A stretch of 50,000 nt of DNA, taken from contig JBBHKE010001596.1 in the NCBI GenBank assembly GCA_037447655.1, positions 1-50,000 of the forward strand. The letters are read 5' to 3'. Below are positions 20,444 to 32,223 of the stretch, one piece after another. The number at the start of each line of letters is the position of its first letter. The stretch's first letter is position 1. The translations under genes and the position numbers were made by a program. The notes beneath the pieces were generated by a model that searched no databases, was not told the DNA's origin, and worked only from the letters and a program-made list of their open reading frames with translations. Origin of the DNA: Zygnema cylindricum (Eukaryota; Streptophyta; Zygnematophyceae; Zygnematales; Zygnemataceae).

Positions 20444-21540
20444 CTCTAGGGTGCCCACCTTCGATGGATCTGGGTTCATCTATTGCGAAGCCATGATGAT
20501 GGGAGCTTTGTGTGAAAAACGATACTGGGGTATCGTCAGTGGACAAGTGAAACGTCCACCTTCGAGAACTCCACCAAGATTTGGAGGAGTAAGGTTTCTT
20601 GTAGCAACGGCTGCCTCAGCCGAGGAGGCAGATGATGGGGACAGCAATGTGTACGAAAAGGGAAAAGGGAAACATACACCCCATACTCCTATTGCCACAA
20701 AACCAAAAGTGGCGAACGTAAAGACCACGGAGAACGATACTCAAAGGTGGGAGGATGTAAACATGGCTGCTAAAAACTTCATTCTCACGCATCTCACTCA
20801 AGCTTTGGCCACACCTCATCTTCACATTTACAAGGCCGAGGAGTTGTGGGTGAGTTTGGTAGAGATTTATAGAGCTAAAACTATTCAGGAGCTTGAGTTG
20901 GCTGAGCAAAAGCTAGTGAGTTACACTTACAAAGGAGGAAAGATGTTAGACTACTGCAATGATCTTTCTTGTTTGTATATGGAGATGGAAAGTGCTGAGT
21001 GGACTGGTACAATGAAAATGAAAGTTAACCCTCTTATCATGAAGTTACCAGATGAGTTCAAGAACATAGTGTATCGAGTACAGGAAATGCCTGAGAGTTC
21101 ATGGAAATGGAACACAGTGGTTAGGATGATGTTTGTGCAGGAAAACACAATGGAGATTAGGAGAGGAAGAAAGAGCATTCAAGCTCTAGCAGCAGGAGGG
21201 GACCGATGGGGGAAGGATCCGAAGAAACCGTACAAAGGGGAAAGAGATCATCCTGGAGGAGCGAGGCCCCGAAAGGGTTTTTGTCATTTTTGCAAAAAGC
21301 CGATACACTTCATCGCAGATTGTGTGAAGGTGTCACAGCTCAGGCTCTAAGAGAATCGTGGAGGGGGTTGTTCCGGAGGGAAGAAAAAGGCACTTGTGGT
21401 TTCAAAAGTGACAGGAGAAACCGAGGATGAGTCCTCTGAGGAGGATTGGGAGCTTCTTCTTAACGAGAGTTTGGAGGAGAAGGAATCCCTTGGAGACAGA
21501 AGTGTGCCCTTAGAGCAATTCGGGAAGCTCCACAGGAAGG
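20433..21540 (+). pseudogene. gag: Copia gag of C2, best preserved
   Basis: Open from the ATG in the primer-binding site for 305 codons (20433-21350), the longest gag frame of the array. Order: N-terminal GSGFIYCEAMMMGALCEKRY block, acidic linker, helical copia-gag core (about residues 110-235; ELELAEQKLVSYTYKGGK), basic region, CCHC knuckle CHFCKKPIHFIADC at about residues 284-297. A stop follows the knuckle at 21348; the acidic linker toward protease continues in other frames (21396-21605). It could still yield a nearly complete Gag by itself, though not a Gag-Pol fusion. Confidence 0.8.
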
Positions 21541-24322
21541 ATGGATTATTGACTCAGGTGCATCAATGCATATGTGTTGTGATAAAGAACTCTTCACTAA
21601 GTTAAGGAAAATCCCTACTATAGAGATTGAGTATGGGGATGGAAGAGTAGTTACTACAGATCTAGTGGGATCAGTAGATCTGAAAGTCTTAGTGGAGGGT
21701 AAGTCTTCTGTACTTACATTCTCAGATGTACTCTACATTCCTCAGCTGAGTAAATATCTTGTCTCTACTTCTTTGTTAGATGACAAAGAGTTTGATACCT
21801 TCACTCGAAAGGGAGTCTTTACAGCTAAGTATGGGGATTAATTTTACTTCAGGGCAGATAAGGGTAGCCAAGGAATGTTTAGGCTCAACCTGAGTAATGA
21901 AAAGAAGAATGCTTATTATGTTGGTGTTCCTAAGTTGATGATTTGACATAAGCGGTTGGGGCATGTGCATTTTTATAGGTTGAAGGAAATGAAAAAGGTT
22001 AGGGTAGTAGAAGGCATTCAGTTTTAAGAAAATGAAATGATGGATGATTGTAGTGGTTGTGCTCAAGGTAAGGCTCAAAGACTTCCCTTTCCCAAAGCCG
22101 CCACATATAGAGGTGAGAAAGTGTTAGATTTGGTCCACACAGATATTTTCGGACCTGCAAAAGTACCTTCGGTTAGAGGAAAGAGGTTTATGATGACAAT
22201 TACCAATGACTGGTGTAGGTACTCTAGAGTCTACTTTCTGAAAACAAAGTCTGAAGCATGAACTTACTTCAAAGATTATATAGCCTGGAGTGAGAAGTTG
22301 CAAGAAACCCCCATCAAGAGGATAAGGAGTTATAATAGGGGGAGATAAACCTCTAACGAGTTTGAGGAATATCTCAGAGATGAGGGAATGCAGCACCAAT
22401 AAACTGTACCATATAACTCGGAACAAAACGAGGTAGCTGAGAGGTTGAATCGAACACTAAGAGATAGTGCATGCAGTATGTTGGCAGACAAGAAAATAGG
22501 AAAGAGATTTTGGGCAAAAGCAATGAATGTGCCAACTAAATTAAGAATAGAATCCTTACCTCAGGTGTAAAAGGAGTGACACCTTATGAGAGATGGGTTG
22601 GGAGGAAACCAGATATCTCACACCTTAAAGTATTCGGTAGCCAAGTTTACAGTCTTGACACGGATAGGAAAAACTGGAAATTAGATGCTAAGGGAAAACT
22701 TGGATACTTTGTGGGATATGATGAGGATGTTAAGGGATATAGAGTCTATGACTTAGCAAAGAAAGATATCATTCTGGTCAAACACTTAGTTGTCATGGAT
22801 GAAGGAAAGTTATTTGATCCTTTCAAATATACAAAGAAGATAAGAATCAGAATTGAGTCCGAAAGTGTGGAGAACTCGGTCGTTCCCGAAAGGGACATGA
22901 GTGAAACCGTGATTGCAGATTATGGGGAAATCCAAGATGCAAGAGACTCACCATAAACCTCACATACTCATATGGACTTCGAGGAGATAGAAGAAGCGGG
23001 ACAAGAACCGGCTTCCATGGACAAGGGAGCCGATGAGACAATGAGAAGAAATCGAAGACTTCCATCTATTCCAGCTTCAAAGTTTGCGGGAGGAAGGAGG
23101 AGCAGCAAAAGGATACAAGAAAAGCAAGCCGCGCATAAGGTAACTAAGCTATCTCACCCAAATGCGCGTCAGTTTTACTCCGAGGAAGTTAATAGTCCAG
23201 AGAGAGAAAGATGGATTAGAGCCATAAATTATGAGATGGCTTTTATCATGAAAGCAATTACTTGGGAACTAGCGGATTGCCCCCCAGACAGAAAACCTAT
23301 TGGGTGTAAATGGGTATTCAAACTAAAACTGAACCCAGATAATACGATTGAGAGATATAAGGCTCGATTGGTAGCGAAGGGGTTCACCCAAAAGGAGGGG
23401 ATTGACTATGAGGAGACCTTTGCTCTAGTTGCTTGGTTCCCTTCAGTAAGGATTCTCCTGAGTCTGGCAGCAGCGGAAATTCCAGATGGAAAATACTAAC
23501 AGTTGTGCTACTTCCATGGACTTGAAAAAAGTAAGTCATGGGAGTGTAGAAGGAGGTGTGATGATCTTAGACGATCACATGAGTCTAGATGAGAGAAATT
23601 TTATGAAGTCTATCCCTTATAAACAGGTCGTAGGAAGTTTAATCTATTTTATGAACTGTACCAGGCCGGACATAGCGGCAGCAGTTAGAGTACCCAGTAG
23701 GAGTCTTAATGATCCTAAGAAGAGAGAGTCGGAGGCAGCCAAGAGAGCCATGAGATATCTGGTGGGAACTAGAGAGTTGTGGTTGTATTTGGGAGGGGAG
23801 CACACTGACATCACTACTTGGAGTGACGCCAGTTATGGGGACGCACCTATGAGACGATGCACTTCTGGGTATGTGCTGTATGTTGGGGAAGGTGCTTGCT
23901 GTTGGAGCAGTAAGCAACAAAAGGTGGTTGCTCGGTCCACTATGGAGGCTGAGTACATGGCCTCTTGTTCTGCTGTGAAAGAATTGATGTGGGTCAAATC
24001 CTTGCTGCAAGAATTGGGGTATATGAAGGAGGGAGTGCATAAAGTGTTTTGTGATAATCAAGCTGCCATTGCAATTGCAGCTAATCTAAAACATCATTTT
24101 AAAGATAAACATATGGACATAAGATTGAGTTTTGTGAGGGAAAAGGTTGAGAATAAGATTGTGAATCTTGTATATAGATCTGATGAGGAAATGGTGGCTG
24201 ATATGATGACAAAACTAGTGCCCTCTCCTAAATTGAAATATTGCAGAGAAAAATGTGGACTAAAACTAAAGGTAAAATTAGACTTGAAAATAAGGGGAGT
24301 GTTGAAATTAATAGATTTCTAG
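21541..24322 (+). pseudogene. pol: Copia pol of C2 with RT deletion
   Basis: Protease active site IDSGASMHMC is intact at about 21550. The integrase zinc region and core (21940-22500) have several stops, and the second-Asp box reads RSYNRG, so that catalytic Asp is lost; VAERLNRT retains the Glu. The C-terminal part 22576-22956 is open. RT begins at 22972-23478 ([20 protein letters not shown]) and is cut at 23478, where about 470 bp including YVDD are missing relative to C3. The end of RT and RNase H is open at 23486-24322 (TRPDIAAAV, TTWSDASYGDAPMRRCTSGY, STMEAEYMA, VFCDNQAAI, KHMDIRLSFVRE, ADMMTK). The stop lies 22 bp inside the 3' LTR, so the pol end and LTR start overlap. Confidence 0.85.
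24287..24299 (+). other. Polypurine tract of C2
   Basis: AAAATAAGGGGAG immediately before TGTTGAAAT. The same purine run sits at 30411-30423 before the LTR of C3. It fixes the LTR start at the TGTTGAAAT module rather than downstream of it. Confidence 0.75.
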
Positions 24323-25338
24323 AGTATTTTCTAGGTTTAAATATGTTTGTATAAAAGGAAAAGAAAAGGACGGATAGCCTGCCTCCACCTCCTCTCTCTA
24401 GCCCCCATACTTGTTTTAGTCACTGAAGGATAGAGAGGGTGGTTGATCCATGGCTGCCTTAGTTGAACAGGCAGTTATTTTTAGTAGGTTACTAAAAATA
24501 TACCTAACGGACCCGATATTTGATTGCGGTACCTGCCTTTCGTCAAGTTGGCCGATAGCGGTCAGCTTTATCCTATTAGACTAGGACCAATGCTAAATGC
24601 TGTAGTATGTCATAGATATATATTCATTTAGGAGAGAACAAGTTCATTTAACTGAAACTCTTTACGGTATGCATAGATGCAGTTTCACCAAGTACGAAGT
24701 ACTATACTTATTTGAAACAGATACCGCGCATTTTATTTCGACAACGAAACAAATATCGCGTAAGTATTTATAACGGCTGAGATCGCATTTTGAGTCAAAT
24801 CTAATGGCGCACATCATCTCCGAAATCTCGGAATGGTCACTTTGGCATTTAGTGACGTGGCATGTCTTGGCGCCACGTGGAGAGATGACATTCGGTCGCG
24901 GGAATTTCGTGGAATGTACGGACGAGTGGAAAATGGACACGTGTTCCCTTAATGGCCTTGTCGTACAAAGGTCGTACAAAAAGTTTATCGGTAGTAGTAC
25001 TTTTATATACGGTACAGTAGCTTGAATGGTTCGTACAGTTAGTAGATAGGGGTTGTGAGAGGGAGCTAGGAATTAGAAAAAATCTGGTAGATGATCTTCT
25101 CTCTCTTTGAGAGGTTGTATAAATTGGCATATTTTGCCGGCTTATATCTTATCGGCTGGTTGGCCGTTTTCAGTGATTCTTTTTGCTACGGACTCAAGGG
25201 AGTCGAAGTTGCACAGGGGTGCAGTCAAGTTTTCAGTTTGCCTTTTTGGGCTGTAGTGGATGTGGCTTCAAGTGGGTTAGTTAAATACTATCTAGAGGCT
25301 TTCGAATTCAGTAGTCCAATGGAGGACACAGAATTGTA
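24300..25338 (+). repeat. Copia LTR shared by C2 (3') and C3 (5')
   Basis: 1,039 bp, TGTTGAAATTAATAG to GAATTGTA. Nearly identical to 30424-31463; I see only a handful of substitutions and one 1-bp indel. Contains the antisense tRNA-like block (about 24520-24590). Plant ACGT-core motifs are at 24853-24860 (TGACGTGG), 24871-24880 (CGCCACGTGG) and 24936-24945 (GACACGTGTT), and the likely TATA box TATAAAT is at 25118-25124. Open frames within it are repeated identically in the other copy and are not genes. Confidence 0.85.
24853..25124 (+). promoter_or_regulatory. LTR promoter: ACGT-core cluster and TATA box
   Basis: Three ACGT-core sites (TGACGTGG, a palindromic CCACGTGG G-box, ACACGTGT) lie 175-265 bp upstream of TATAAAT (25118). 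Such sites bind bZIP and bHLH factors in plants, including ABA-, light- and stress-related ones. The cluster recurs in the LTRs at 19391, 30424 and 35290 with small changes. In the truncated LTRs (25339 and 31464) the TATA box reads TACAAA, so those are probably weaker. Confidence 0.55.
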
Positions 25339-26083
25339 ATACACTTGGACCAATGCTAAATGCTATAGTATGTGAGAGATTTATATTTATTTACTGTGGA
25401 ATAAATCCATTTAACTGCAACTCTATACGTCATACATAGATATAGTTTTAGAAAGTACGTAGTACGATATTAATTTGAAACTGATAACACGCATTTTGTT
25501 TTGACAGCGAAACAAATGACTCGCAAGTATTTATAACGGCTAAGATTGCATTTCGCGTAAAATCCAACGGCGCACATCATCGCTTAAATCCCGGAGTGGT
25601 CACTTTGGCGTTTTGTGACGTGGCATGACCTACAGCCACGTGGAGAGATGACATTCGGTCATAGGAATTCTGTGGAACGTACGCAGGAGTGAAAAGCAGA
25701 CACGCGTCCGCTTAATAGCCTTGTCGTACATAGGCCATACAAAAGGTACAACAGCAGTAGTACTTTTTGGTACGGTATAGTAATCTGATTGGTCCGTACT
25801 TTAGTAGATAGAAGTTATTAGAGAGAATAAGGAATTAGAAAATTTTGGTAGGTAGTCACTTCTCCCTTTGAGAGTTTGTACAAACTCATAACTTATCGGC
25901 TGGTTGGCCGTTTTTAGTGATTCTTTTTGCAACGGACTCACGAGAGTCCAAGCTAGAGAGGGGTGCAGTCAAATTGTAAGTTTGCCTTTTTGGGCAGCAG
26001 TGGTTGTGGCTTTAAATGGGTCAGTTAGATACTATTTAGAGGCTTCCTTTATTCTGTAGTCCAATGGAGGACACAGAATTGCA
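25339..26083 (+). repeat. 5'-truncated copia LTR inside C3
   Basis: Begins at ACTTGGACCAATGCTAAATG, which is 290 bp into a full LTR, and runs to GAATTGCA directly before the C3 primer-binding site. It lacks the TGTTGAAAT module and tRNA-like block. It follows the full LTR with no spacer. An identical arrangement occurs at 31464-32223 before C4, with the same junction. Confidence 0.75.
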
Positions 26084-26098
26084 AGTTATGGGCCCACC
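26084..26098 (+). other. Primer-binding site of C3 (half tRNA-iMet)
   Basis: AGTTATGGGCCCACC after GAATTGCA, complementary to the initiator tRNA-Met anticodon arm except for the first base. Gag ATG at 26088 inside it. Confidence 0.8.
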
Positions 26099-27190
26099 CT
26101 CTTGGGTGCCCACCTTCAGTGGATTTGGGTTCATCTATTGAGAAGCCATGATGATGGGAGCTTTGTGCGAAAAACGATATTGGGGTATCGTCAGTAGACA
26201 AGTGAAACGTCCACCTTTGGGAACTCCACCAGGATTTGGAGGAGTAAGGTTTCCTACAGCAATGGGTGCCTTAGCGGAGGAGGCAGATGATGGGGACAGC
26301 AGTGTGTACGAAAAGTGGAAAGGGAAGGAGACACCCCTCATTCCTATTGCTACAGTAGTAGGAGCGGCGACTGTGTAAACCGCAGAGAACGATACTCAAA
26401 AGTGGGAGGATGTAAACATGGCTCCCAAGAACTTCATTCTGAGGCACCTCAATCAAGCTTTAGCCACCCCTCATCTTCAAATTTACAAGGCCAAGGAGTT
26501 GTGGGCACGTTTGGTGGAGATCTATAGAGTTGGAACTATTCAGGAGCTCAAGTTGGCTGAGCAAAAGCTAGTGAGTTACACTTACAAAGGAGGAAAGATG
26601 TTAAATTACTGTAATCATCTTTCCTGTTTGTATATGGAGATGGAAAGTTCCGGGTGGACGAGTACAATGAAAATGAAAGTTAACACTCTTATCATGAAGT
26701 TACTGGATGAGTTCGAGAACATAGTGCATCGAGTACAGGAAATGTCTGATAGTTTATGGAAATGGCTGATAGTTTATGGAAATGGAACACAGTGGTCAGA
26801 ATGATACTTGTGCAGGAAAACAGAATGGAGATAATGAGAGGAGGAAAGTGCATTCAAGCTCTACCAGCAAAAGGGGACCGATGGGGGAAGGAATCAAAGA
26901 AATCGTACAAAGGTGAAATAGATCATTTTGGAGGACTGAGGCCCCCAAATGGTCTTTGCCATTCTTGCAAAAAACTAGGACACTTCATCATTTATTGTGT
27001 CACGCTGTCTTAGCTCAAGCTCCAAGAGAACCGTGGAGGGGGTTCTTTCGGAGGGAAGAAAAAGACACTTGTGGTTACAAAAGAGACAGGAGAGACCGAG
27101 GATGAGTCCTCTGAGGAGGTTGGGGAGCTTCTTCTTGACAAGAGTCTGGAAAAGAAGGAGATCCCTAGGAGACAAAAGTATGCCCTTGGA
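26088..27190 (+). pseudogene. gag: Copia gag of C3, stop at codon 18
   Basis: The frame from the ATG in the primer-binding site reads MGPPSWVPTFSG and meets TGA at 26139-26141 (codon 18, Cys in C2). Downstream pieces: 26148-26378, stop, 26418-26804, and after a frame change 26756-27013. A 20-bp tandem duplication (unit CTGATAGTTTATGGAAATGG, near 26747-26786) disrupts the core. The CCHC knuckle CHSCKKLGHFIIYC is retained. The same TGA occurs in C4. Confidence 0.8.
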
Positions 27191-30100
27191 GCAATTCGAG
27201 AAGCTCCAAAAGAAGGATGGATCATCGACTCAAGTGCATCCATGCATATGTGTCGTGATAAGGAACTCTTCACTAAGCTAAGAAAGACCCCTACAGTAGA
27301 GATGGAGTATTGGGATGGGAGAGTGGTTACTACAGATTCAGAGGGATCAGTGGATCTGAAAGTCTTAGTAGAGGGTAAGAATTCTATACTTACATTCTCA
27401 GATGTACTCTACATTCCTCTGCTGAGTAAAAATCTTATCTCTACATCTGTGTTAGATGACAAAGAGTTTAATACCTTCACTAGAAAGAGAGTCTTTACAG
27501 CTACGTATGGGAATGATGTTTACTTCACGGCAGATTAGGGTAGCCAAGGAATGTTTACGCTTAACCTGAGTAATGAAAAGAAGAATGTTTTCTATGTTGG
27601 TGTTCCTAAGTTGAGAATTGGCATAAGCGGTTGGGACATGTGCATTTTGATAGGTTGAGGGAAATGAAAAAGCTTGGGGTAGTAGAAGGCATTCAGTTTG
27701 GGGATAATGAAATGATGGATGATTTTAGTGGCTCTGCTCAAGGTAAGGCTCACAGACTTCCCTTTCCCAAAGCAGCCACATATGGAGGTGAGAAAGTTTT
27801 AGATTTGGTCCACACAAATATTTCGGGACATACAAAAGTACCTTCGGTTGGAGGAAAGAGGTTTATGATGACAATAAACGATGACTAGTCTAGATACTCT
27901 AGAATCTACTTTCTAAAAACAATGTCTGAAGCATAAACTTACTTTAAAGAATATAAAACCTGGAGTGAGAAGTTGCATGAAACCCCCATTAGGAGGATAA
28001 GGAGTGATAATGGGGGGGAATATACCTCTAACCAGTTTGAGGAATATTTGAGAGATGAGGGAGTGCAGCATCACCGAAACAAAATCGGGTAGCTGAGAGG
28101 TTAAATCGAACTCTTTGGGATAGTGTATGTAGTATGTTGGCCGACAAGAAAATAGGAAAGAGATTTTGGGCAGAAGCAATGAACTGTGCCAACTACATTA
28201 AGAATAAAGTCCTTACCTCAAATGTAAAGGGAGTGACACCTTATGAGAGATGGGTTTGGAGGAAACCAGATATCTCACACCTTCAAGTATTTGGTCGCCA
28301 AGTTAACAGTCTTGACACGGATAGGAAAAACTTGCAACTAGATGCTAAGGGAAAACCTGGATAGTTTGTGGGATATGATGAGGATGTTAAGGGATATAGA
28401 GTCTATAATTTAGCAAAGAAAGATATCATTCTGGTTAAACACTTAGTTGTCATGGATGAAGGGAAGTCATTTGACCCCTTCAAATATACAAAGAAGATAA
28501 GAATCAAATTTGAGTCCGAGAGTGAGGAGAGCTCGGTCGTTCCCGAAAGGGACATGAGTGAAAGCGTGATTGCAGATTCAGGGGATATCCAAGATGCAAG
28601 AGACTCACCGAAAACCTCACATACTCCTATGGACTTCGAGGAGATAGAAGAAGCGGGACAAGAACTGGCTTTCATGGACAGGGGAGCCGATGAGAGAGTG
28701 AGAACAAATCCAAGATTTCCATCTATTCCACCTTCGGAGTATGAGGGGGGAAGGAGGAGCAGCAAAAGGATACAGGAAAAACAAGCCGCGCATAAGGTAA
28801 CTAAGCTATCTCCCCCAGATGAGCCTCATTACTCCGAGGGAGTGAATAGTCTAGAGAAAGAAAGATGGATTAGAGCCATAAATGATGAGATGGCTTCTAT
28901 CATGGAAGCAAATACTTGGGAACTAGCGGATTGCCCCCCAGACAGAAAAACCTATTGGGTGTAAATGGGTATTTAAACTAAAATTGAGCCCAGATAACAC
29001 CATTGAGAGATATAAGGCTCGATTGGTAGCGAAGGGGTTCACCCAAAAGGAGGGGATTGACTATGTGGAGACCTTTGCTCCAGTTGTTCTGTTCCCCTCA
29101 GTAAGGATTCTCCCCAGTCTGGCAGCAGCGGAAGACATGGAAATCTATGAGATGGACATTAAGACAACTTTTTTTAATGGTGAGTTAGAGGAATATTTTT
29201 CATGAGGCAACCCAAGGGGTTCGTGGAAGAAGGAGAAGAGAGCAAAGTATGCAAGCTCATAAAATCCTTATATAGAATGAAGCAAGCTCCCCGACAATGG
29301 AATAAGAAACTAGATGAGTTTCTCACCAATCTGGGATATATCCGTCTCAGCCCTGGCCATTCTATCTATATGTTTGAAGATGAGAATGGTGTCATTTTTA
29401 TTGCAATTTATGTGGATGATCTGCTTGTGTTAAGTAAGTCTTTGGAGAAGATCAATACGCTAAAGAAAAATCTTAAGGGCAGATTTGATATGAAGGATTT
29501 TGGGGAGGTAAAATATATTTTGGGGATTCAAATGGAGAGAGATAGGGGGAAGAAGATCATCAGACTTACTCAGAAAGAAGCAAATAGGAAATATGCTTGA
29601 GAAATTCCAGATGGAAAATGCTAACAGTTGTACTACTCCCATGGACTTGAAAAAAGTAAGTGATTGGAGTGTAAAAGGAGGTGTGATGATCTTAGACGAT
29701 CACATGAGTCCAGAGGAGAGAGATTTTATGAAGTCTATCCCTTATAGACAGGTCGTAGGAAGTTTAATCTATTTTATGAATTGTACCAGGCCGGACATAG
29801 CGGCAACAGTTGGAGTACTCAGTAAAAGTCTTAATGATCCTAAGAAGAGAGAATGGGAAGCAGCCAAGAGAGTCATGAGATATCTGGTGGAAACTAGAGA
29901 GTTGTGGTTGCATTTGGGAGGGGAGCACAGTGACATCACTGCTTGGAGTGACGCCAGTTATGGGGACGCACCTATGAGACGATGCTCTTCTGGTATGTGT
30001 TGTATGTTGGGGAAGGTGCTTGCTGTTGGAGCAGTAAGCAACAAAAGGTAGTTGCTCAATCCACTATGGAGGCTGAGTTCATGGCCTCTTGTTCTGCAGT

Positions 30101-30446
30101 GAAAGAGTTGATGTGGGTCAAATCCTTACTGCAAGAATTGGGGTATATGAAGGAGGGAGTGCATGAAGTGTTTTGTGATAATCAAGCTGCCATTTCAATT
30201 GCAGCTAATCCAAATCATCATTTTAAAGCTAAGCATATGGACATAAGATTGAGTTTTGTGAGGGAAAAGGTTGAGAATAAGATTGTGAATCTTGTATATA
30301 GATCTAATGAAGAAATGGTGGCTGATATGATGACAAAACTAGTCCACTCTCCTAAATTGAAATATTGCAAAGAAAAATGTGGACTAAAACTAAAGGTAAA
30401 ATTAGACTTGAAAATAAGGGGAGTGTTGAAATTAATAGATTTCTAG
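27190..30446 (+). pseudogene. pol: Copia pol of C3, RT catalytic box retained
   Basis: Protease: IIDSSASMHMC (DSSA instead of DSGA). The pre-integrase block is frameshifted at about 27615 (AGTTGAGAATTGGCATAAG, shared with C4). Integrase has HTNISG (first catalytic Asp lost), RSDNGGEYTS intact, a deletion before the Glu box, then VAERLNRT. RT: one extra A in PPDRKTYW shifts the frame at 28950; 28984-29205 is open, then another shift; 29202-29600 carries GFVEEGEESKVCKLIKSLY and the catalytic IYVDDLLVL. RNase H lies in 29593-30051 and 29982-30446 with a frameshift at about 29992. The stop lies 22 bp inside the LTR, as in C2. Confidence 0.85.
30411..30423 (+). other. Polypurine tract of C3
   Basis: AAAATAAGGGGAG immediately upstream of the LTR start TGTTGAAAT at 30424, identical to the tract of C2. 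Confidence 0.75.
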
Positions 30447-31463
30447 AGTATTTTCTAGGTTTAAATATGTTAGTATAAAAGGAAAAGAAAAGGACGGATA
30501 GCCTGCCTCCACCTCCTCTCTCTAGCCCCCATACTTGTTTTAGTCACTGAAGGATAGAGAGGGTGGTTGATCCATGGCTGCCTTAGTTGAACAGGCAGTT
30601 ATTTTTAGTAGGTTACTAAAAATATACCTAACGGACCCGATATTTGATTGCGGTACCTGCCTTTCGTCAAGTTGGCCGATAGCGGTCAGCTTTATCCTAT
30701 TAGACTAGGACCAATGCTAAATGCTGTAGTATGTCATAGATATATATTCATTTAGGAGAGAACAAGTTCATTTAACTGAAACTCTTTACGGTATGCATAG
30801 ATGCAGTTTCACCAAGTACGAAGTACTATACTTATTTGAAACAGATACCGCGCATTTTATTTCGACAACGAAACAAATATCGCGTAAGTATTTATAACGG
30901 CTGAGATCGCATTTTGAGTCAAATCTAATGGCGCACATCATCTCCGAAATCTCGGAATGGTCACTTTGGCATTTAGTGACGTGGCATGTCTTGGCGCCAC
31001 GTGGAGAGATGACATTCGGTCGCGGGAATTTCGTGGAATGTACGGACGAGTGGAAAATGGACACGTGTTCCCTTAATGGCCTTGTCGTACAAAGGTCGTA
31101 CAAAAAGTTTATCGGTAGTAGTACTTTTATATACGGTACAGTAGCTTGAATGGTTCGTACAGTTAGTAGATAGGGGTTGTGAGAGGGAGCTAGGACTTAG
31201 AAAAAATCTGGTAGATGATTTTCTCTCTCTTTGAGAGGGTGTATAAATTGGCATTTTTTGTCGGCTTATATCTTATCGGCTGGTTGGCCGTTTTCAGTGA
31301 TTCTTTTTGCTACGGACTCAGGGGAGTCGAAGCTGCACAGGGGTGCAGTCAAGTTTTCAGTTTGCCTTTTTGGGCTGTAGTGGATGTGGCTTCAAGTGGG
31401 TTAGTTAAATACTATCTAGAGGCTTCCTGAATTCTGTAGTCTAATGGAGGACACAGAATTGCA
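30424..31463 (+). repeat. Copia LTR shared by C3 (3') and C4 (5')
   Basis: 1,040 bp, TGTTGAAATTAATAG to GAATTGCA; nearly identical to 24300-25338. Carries the same antisense tRNA-like block, ACGT-core cluster and TATAAAT. Unlike that copy it ends in the canonical CA. Confidence 0.85.
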
Positions 31464-32223
31464 ATAAACTAGGACCAATGCTAAATGTTATAGTATGTGA
31501 TAGATTTATATTTATTTACGGTGGAATAAATCCATTTACTGCAACTCTATACAGCATACATAGATACAGTTTTAGAATGTACATAGTACGATACTAATTC
31601 GAAACGGATACCACGCATTTTGTTTCGACAACGAAACAAATGACTCTTAAGTATTTATAACGGCTAAGATTGCATTTCGCGTAAAATCCAACGGCGCACA
31701 TCATCGCCGAAATCTCGGAGTGGTCACTTTGGCATTTTGTGACGTGACATGACCTGGAGCCACGTGGAGAAATGCCATTGTGTCATAGGAATTCCGAGGA
31801 ACGAACGGACGAGTGAAAAGCGGACACGCGTCCACTTAATTGCTTTGTCGTACATAGGCCATACAAAAGGTACAACAGCAGTAGTACTTTTTGGTACGGT
31901 ATAATAATCTGATTGGTCCGTACTTCAGTAGATAGAAGTTATTAGAGAGAATAAGGACTTAGAAAATTTTGGTAGGTAGTCACCTCTCCCTTTGAGAGTT
32001 TGTACAAATTGGCATTTTAACTGCCTCATAACTTATAAGCTGGTTGGCCGTTTTCAGTGATTCTTTTTGCTACGGACTCAGGGGAGTCCAGGCTGCACAA
32101 GGGTGCAGTCAAATTGTCAGTTTGCCTTCTTGGGCAGAAGTGGTCGTGGCTTAAAGTGGGTTAGTTAAATACTATCTAGAGGCTTCATGTATTCTATAGT
32201 CCAATGGAGGACACATAATTACA
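31464..32223 (+). repeat. 5'-truncated copia LTR of C4
   Basis: Starts at AAACTAGGACCAATGCTAAATG, the same internal LTR position as the truncated LTR at 25339, and runs to the C4 primer-binding site. The core promoter position reads TACAAAT. The shared junction shows that the LTR-truncated-LTR arrangement existed before C3 and C4 separated. Confidence 0.75.

Larger units (their letters stand above)
19391..25338 (+). mobile_element. Ty1/copia element C2, full length but defective
   Basis: 5' LTR 19391-20428, primer-binding site, gag, pol, polypurine tract 24287-24299 and 3' LTR 24300-25338 are all present in order, about 5.95 kb. The two LTRs differ at many positions, more than the 24300/30424 pair, so the insertion is older or the 3' LTR was replaced. 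Coding capacity is lost through frameshifts, stops and a 470-bp deletion in RT. I found no convincing 5-bp target-site duplication. Confidence 0.75.
24300..31463 (+). mobile_element. Ty1/copia element C3 (LTR, truncated LTR, gag-pol, LTR)
   Basis: Near-identical outer LTRs (24300-25338 and 30424-31463) enclose a truncated LTR, primer-binding site, gag, pol and polypurine tract. Total about 7.16 kb. The young LTR pair contrasts with an interior full of stops and frameshifts. The left flank is the C2 polypurine tract, and I see no target-site duplication. The array could have arisen by retrotransposition, LTR-LTR recombination or gene conversion. Confidence 0.65.

Noticed and set aside
24662-24979. 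105-codon - strand frame repeated identically at 30786
   Set aside because: Identity reflects near-identical LTRs, not selection on a protein; the frame is broken in the older LTRs.
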